From JARBUG01 sp035628915 (GTDB lineage: Bacteria; Bacillota; Sulfobacillia; Symbiobacteriales; Symbiobacteriaceae), in the NCBI GenBank assembly GCA_035628915.1, contig DASPIW010000014.1, positions 1 through 15,490 on the forward strand: DNA of 15,490 nt, written 5' to 3'. Position numbers and translations under genes: made by a program. This document shows positions 14,132 to 15,490 of the stretch, one piece after another. The notes below the pieces were generated by a model. The model worked only from the letters and a program-made list of their open reading frames with translations, searched no databases and was not told the origin of the DNA. Numbering within the stretch: position 1 is the first letter of the stretch; each line of letters starts with the position of its first letter.

Positions 14132-15172
14132 TTGGACAGGAAAACCATCATCATTTCCGCCGGCCTGATCGCCGCCTCGCTGCTCGGGGCCGGCTCTGCC
14201 GTGTACCGGAATCTGCCCGGAGCCGCAGCGAGAGCGGCGCCTGACGCCTGCGGCTACAGAGAAACCATCGCCGAGAACCTACGGATTGCAGCAGAGACGC
14301 TGCGAGTCCCGGCGGCCGTCATTAGCATTAAAGAGGAAAGCACGGAGGACGCGGCGCGGACAGCCGCAGCGGTTGGCGGCCAGGGCGAGCAGTTCATCAA
14401 GTGGGCCCTGGACCGGGGGCAGCTGGCTTATTCTGTCAACGAAGATCAAGCCACCTTATCGACCTGGGGCAACCCCTCCCAGAAAGAGCCGGCATACCAC
14501 CTGATGCGGTACCGCTTTCCGCGGGGCAGCCTGACGGCGGATTCGGCACTGCCGGAGATTCTCACACAACTGCAAACGGCCGGGGCCGGCCACCAGGTTG
14601 GCGTCACCATCGCGTCGACCATGGTCTGGACCCTCCCCCGGGATGAGTACTATCGCGGGAAGGCTTTGGCCCGGGACTGGACGCTGAAGGACGTTGCCCG
14701 CTGGTTCGAGGCAGATCCGGCCCTGACCGCATGCGTCATCAAGACCGTTCCGGTTTTCCGCGGCGGCCCCGTCGCCGAGACCGATCTGCCGATGGTCGAC
14801 CTGCGAAATGGCCGATACGTCGGGTTTACGGATGCTGCCGTCATCACCTACGCAGAGGGCGAGGGGCTGTTCGGCGGGGGCAGTCAAATCACCTGGTATT
14901 CCGTTTCCGGCCTCAAACCTACCGACCAGCCCGGCACTCCGGCTAAGCAGTGGCCGCAAAAGTCAAAGGCCGAAATTGCAAGAGCGCAGGCCGAAGCAGA
15001 GTTCGCCGCCTTCCGGATGCCGGTGCTCGAGGACGTGGGTGAAGTGGAATATACCCGGGCCGCCGAAGAGAGCGTCCGGCTCGGCGAACGGGTCAAGACC
15101 CTGGGTGTAGAGCTCTACCACCTGCACCAGGAGATCACGGACCCGATGTCGGCTGAAGCGAAGCTGAAGTGA
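14132..15172 (+). CDS. Membrane-anchored or secreted protein of unknown function
   Basis: 346 residues from a TTG start preceded by TTAGGAGG. Residues 1-24 form an N-terminal signal or anchor: basic Met-Asp-Arg-Lys, then a hydrophobic helix. There is no lipobox. The rest, predicted outside the membrane, has only two cysteines (40 and 201), which could form a disulfide. The middle (about 85-260) is rich in aromatic residues (TWGNP, YHLMRYRFPRG, MVWTLPRDEYYRG, ITWYSVSGLKP) and looks like a folded alpha/beta domain. The last 70 residues are charged and helical with heptad-like spacing. I do not recognise a family. GC-rich third positions and a good ribosome site support it being a real gene. It is followed by a microORF that overlaps its stop codon. 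Confidence 0.75.
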   Translation: MDRKTIIISAGLIAASLLGAGSAVYRNLPGAAARAAPDACGYRETIAENLRIAAETLRVPAAVISIKEESTEDAARTAAAVGGQGEQFIKWALDRGQLAYSVNEDQATLSTWGNPSQKEPAYHLMRYRFPRGSLTADSALPEILTQLQTAGAGHQVGVTIASTMVWTLPRDEYYRGKALARDWTLKDVARWFEADPALTACVIKTVPVFRGGPVAETDLPMVDLRNGRYVGFTDAAVITYAEGEGLFGGGSQITWYSVSGLKPTDQPGTPAKQWPQKSKAEIARAQAEAEFAAFRMPVLEDVGEVEYTRAAEESVRLGERVKTLGVELYHLHQEITDPMSAEAKLK

Positions 15173-15276
15173 AGCCGAAGAAGGAGATCAAACGGATCGA
15201 ACGGGATGCAAAGTCGGGTGTGCGGTCGCCCGAAGTGCTGCTCAAGGCGCTGGACGAGCTCCTTCAACCGGAATAG
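15169..15276 (+). CDS. 35-residue microORF coupled to upstream gene
   Basis: GTG at 15169 overlaps the preceding stop as GTGA, the same coupling seen between the regulator and kinase genes. The peptide starts with a strongly basic segment (MKPKKEIKRIERDAKSG) and ends in an amphipathic leucine-rich helix (VLLKALDELLQPE). There is no Shine-Dalgarno sequence, so translation would depend on re-initiation. About four fifths of third positions are G or C. A hairpin follows 7 bases later. The function is unknown; it may equally be a chance extension. Confidence 0.45.
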   Translation: MKPKKEIKRIERDAKSGVRSPEVLLKALDELLQPE

Positions 15277-15283
15277 AGCAGGC

Positions 15284-15301
15284 CGTAGGGGCTTCCCTAC
15301 G
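15284..15301 (+). terminator. Hairpin after microORF, possible weak terminator
   Basis: A perfect 7-bp stem CGTAGGG/CCCTACG with a 4-base GCTT loop. It ends the plus-strand unit in the right place, but only ACGTCTTGC follows, so the T-tract is poor. Confidence 0.4.
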
Positions 15302-15407
15302 ACGTCTTGCAATGCTGGATATGCGGGCGACGCAGATGTAGCTCCGCCTACTAGGCCTGGATTCCGCACATGGCCTTACTGAAATCTCAGAGGCAGGAGC
15401 GGGACAC

Positions 15408-15490
15408 CTAAAGGATGCGTTCGACCTTGAGGAGTTCCAGCAGCCGACGCTGTACCTCTTTGGGTTTCTCGACAGCGAGGGCTGGCCCGG
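15408..15490 (-). CDS. Possible C-terminus of a gene running off the right edge
   Basis: On the minus strand 26 codons run from the window edge to a TAG at 15408. The peptide is charged and helical (VEKPKEVQRRLLELLKVERI). The length and style would suit the tail of a transposase or another protein, but I cannot identify it. The opposite strand is also open here, in the frame with higher third-position GC (DAFDLEEFQQPTLYLFGFL), but has no start codon, so which strand codes is uncertain. Nothing is recognised in 15302-15407. Confidence 0.3.
   Translation of the reverse strand, partial: GPALAVEKPKEVQRRLLELLKVERIL

Overview
The window reads as chromosomal DNA of a high-GC, low-complexity-envelope Bacillota. 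Purine-rich Shine-Dalgarno sequences (AGGAGG type) precede most genes, GTG and TTG starts are frequent, several proteins carry lipoprotein signals, and third codon positions are strongly GC. A Symbiobacterium-like organism would fit, but that is inference from style and gene content, not a database match. No rRNA, tRNA, CRISPR array or complete mobile element was seen.

Layout: everything from 81 to 12632 is on the minus strand, and the genes from 12821 to 15276 are on the plus strand. Read in the direction of transcription (right to left), the minus-strand units are: (a) an ECF sigma factor and an overlapping DUF4349 membrane protein, probably its anti-sigma factor, ending at a strong terminator (10831-10858); (b) a three-gene SsuABC/TauABC-type ABC importer, driven by a clear sigma-A promoter (TTGACA-N18-TAGAAT) and closed by a terminator (8164-8186); (c) an OmpR/PhoB response regulator and a PAS-containing sensor kinase whose reading frames overlap by GTGA; (d) a P1B-type metal-exporting ATPase with the SPC and HEGST motifs of the P1B-4 group, behind a 300-bp gene-free stretch that holds a 112-bp palindromic repeat element; (e) tdh-kbl, which converts threonine to glycine plus acetyl-CoA and ends at a terminator (537-576); (f) a small lipoprotein of unknown function.

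Across a 188-bp divergent intergenic region lie the plus-strand genes: a secreted PgaB/IcaB-like polysaccharide deacetylase lipoprotein with a proline/alanine-rich linker, then, after a terminator, an unrecognised membrane-anchored protein started by TTG and a 35-codon microORF coupled to it by a GTGA overlap. The last 190 bases hold no clear gene; a short partial reading frame runs off the right edge.

Functionally, the window combines ordinary metabolism (threonine catabolism), uptake (orphan ABC importer), metal homeostasis, and an envelope-sensing and envelope-modifying group (two-component system, ECF sigma/anti-sigma, deacetylase). I see no convincing new defence or mobile system. The most unusual items are the palindromic 9-bp-phased repeat, the cysteine/histidine-rich N-terminus on a P1B-4 ATPase, and the unknown membrane protein with its coupled microORF.
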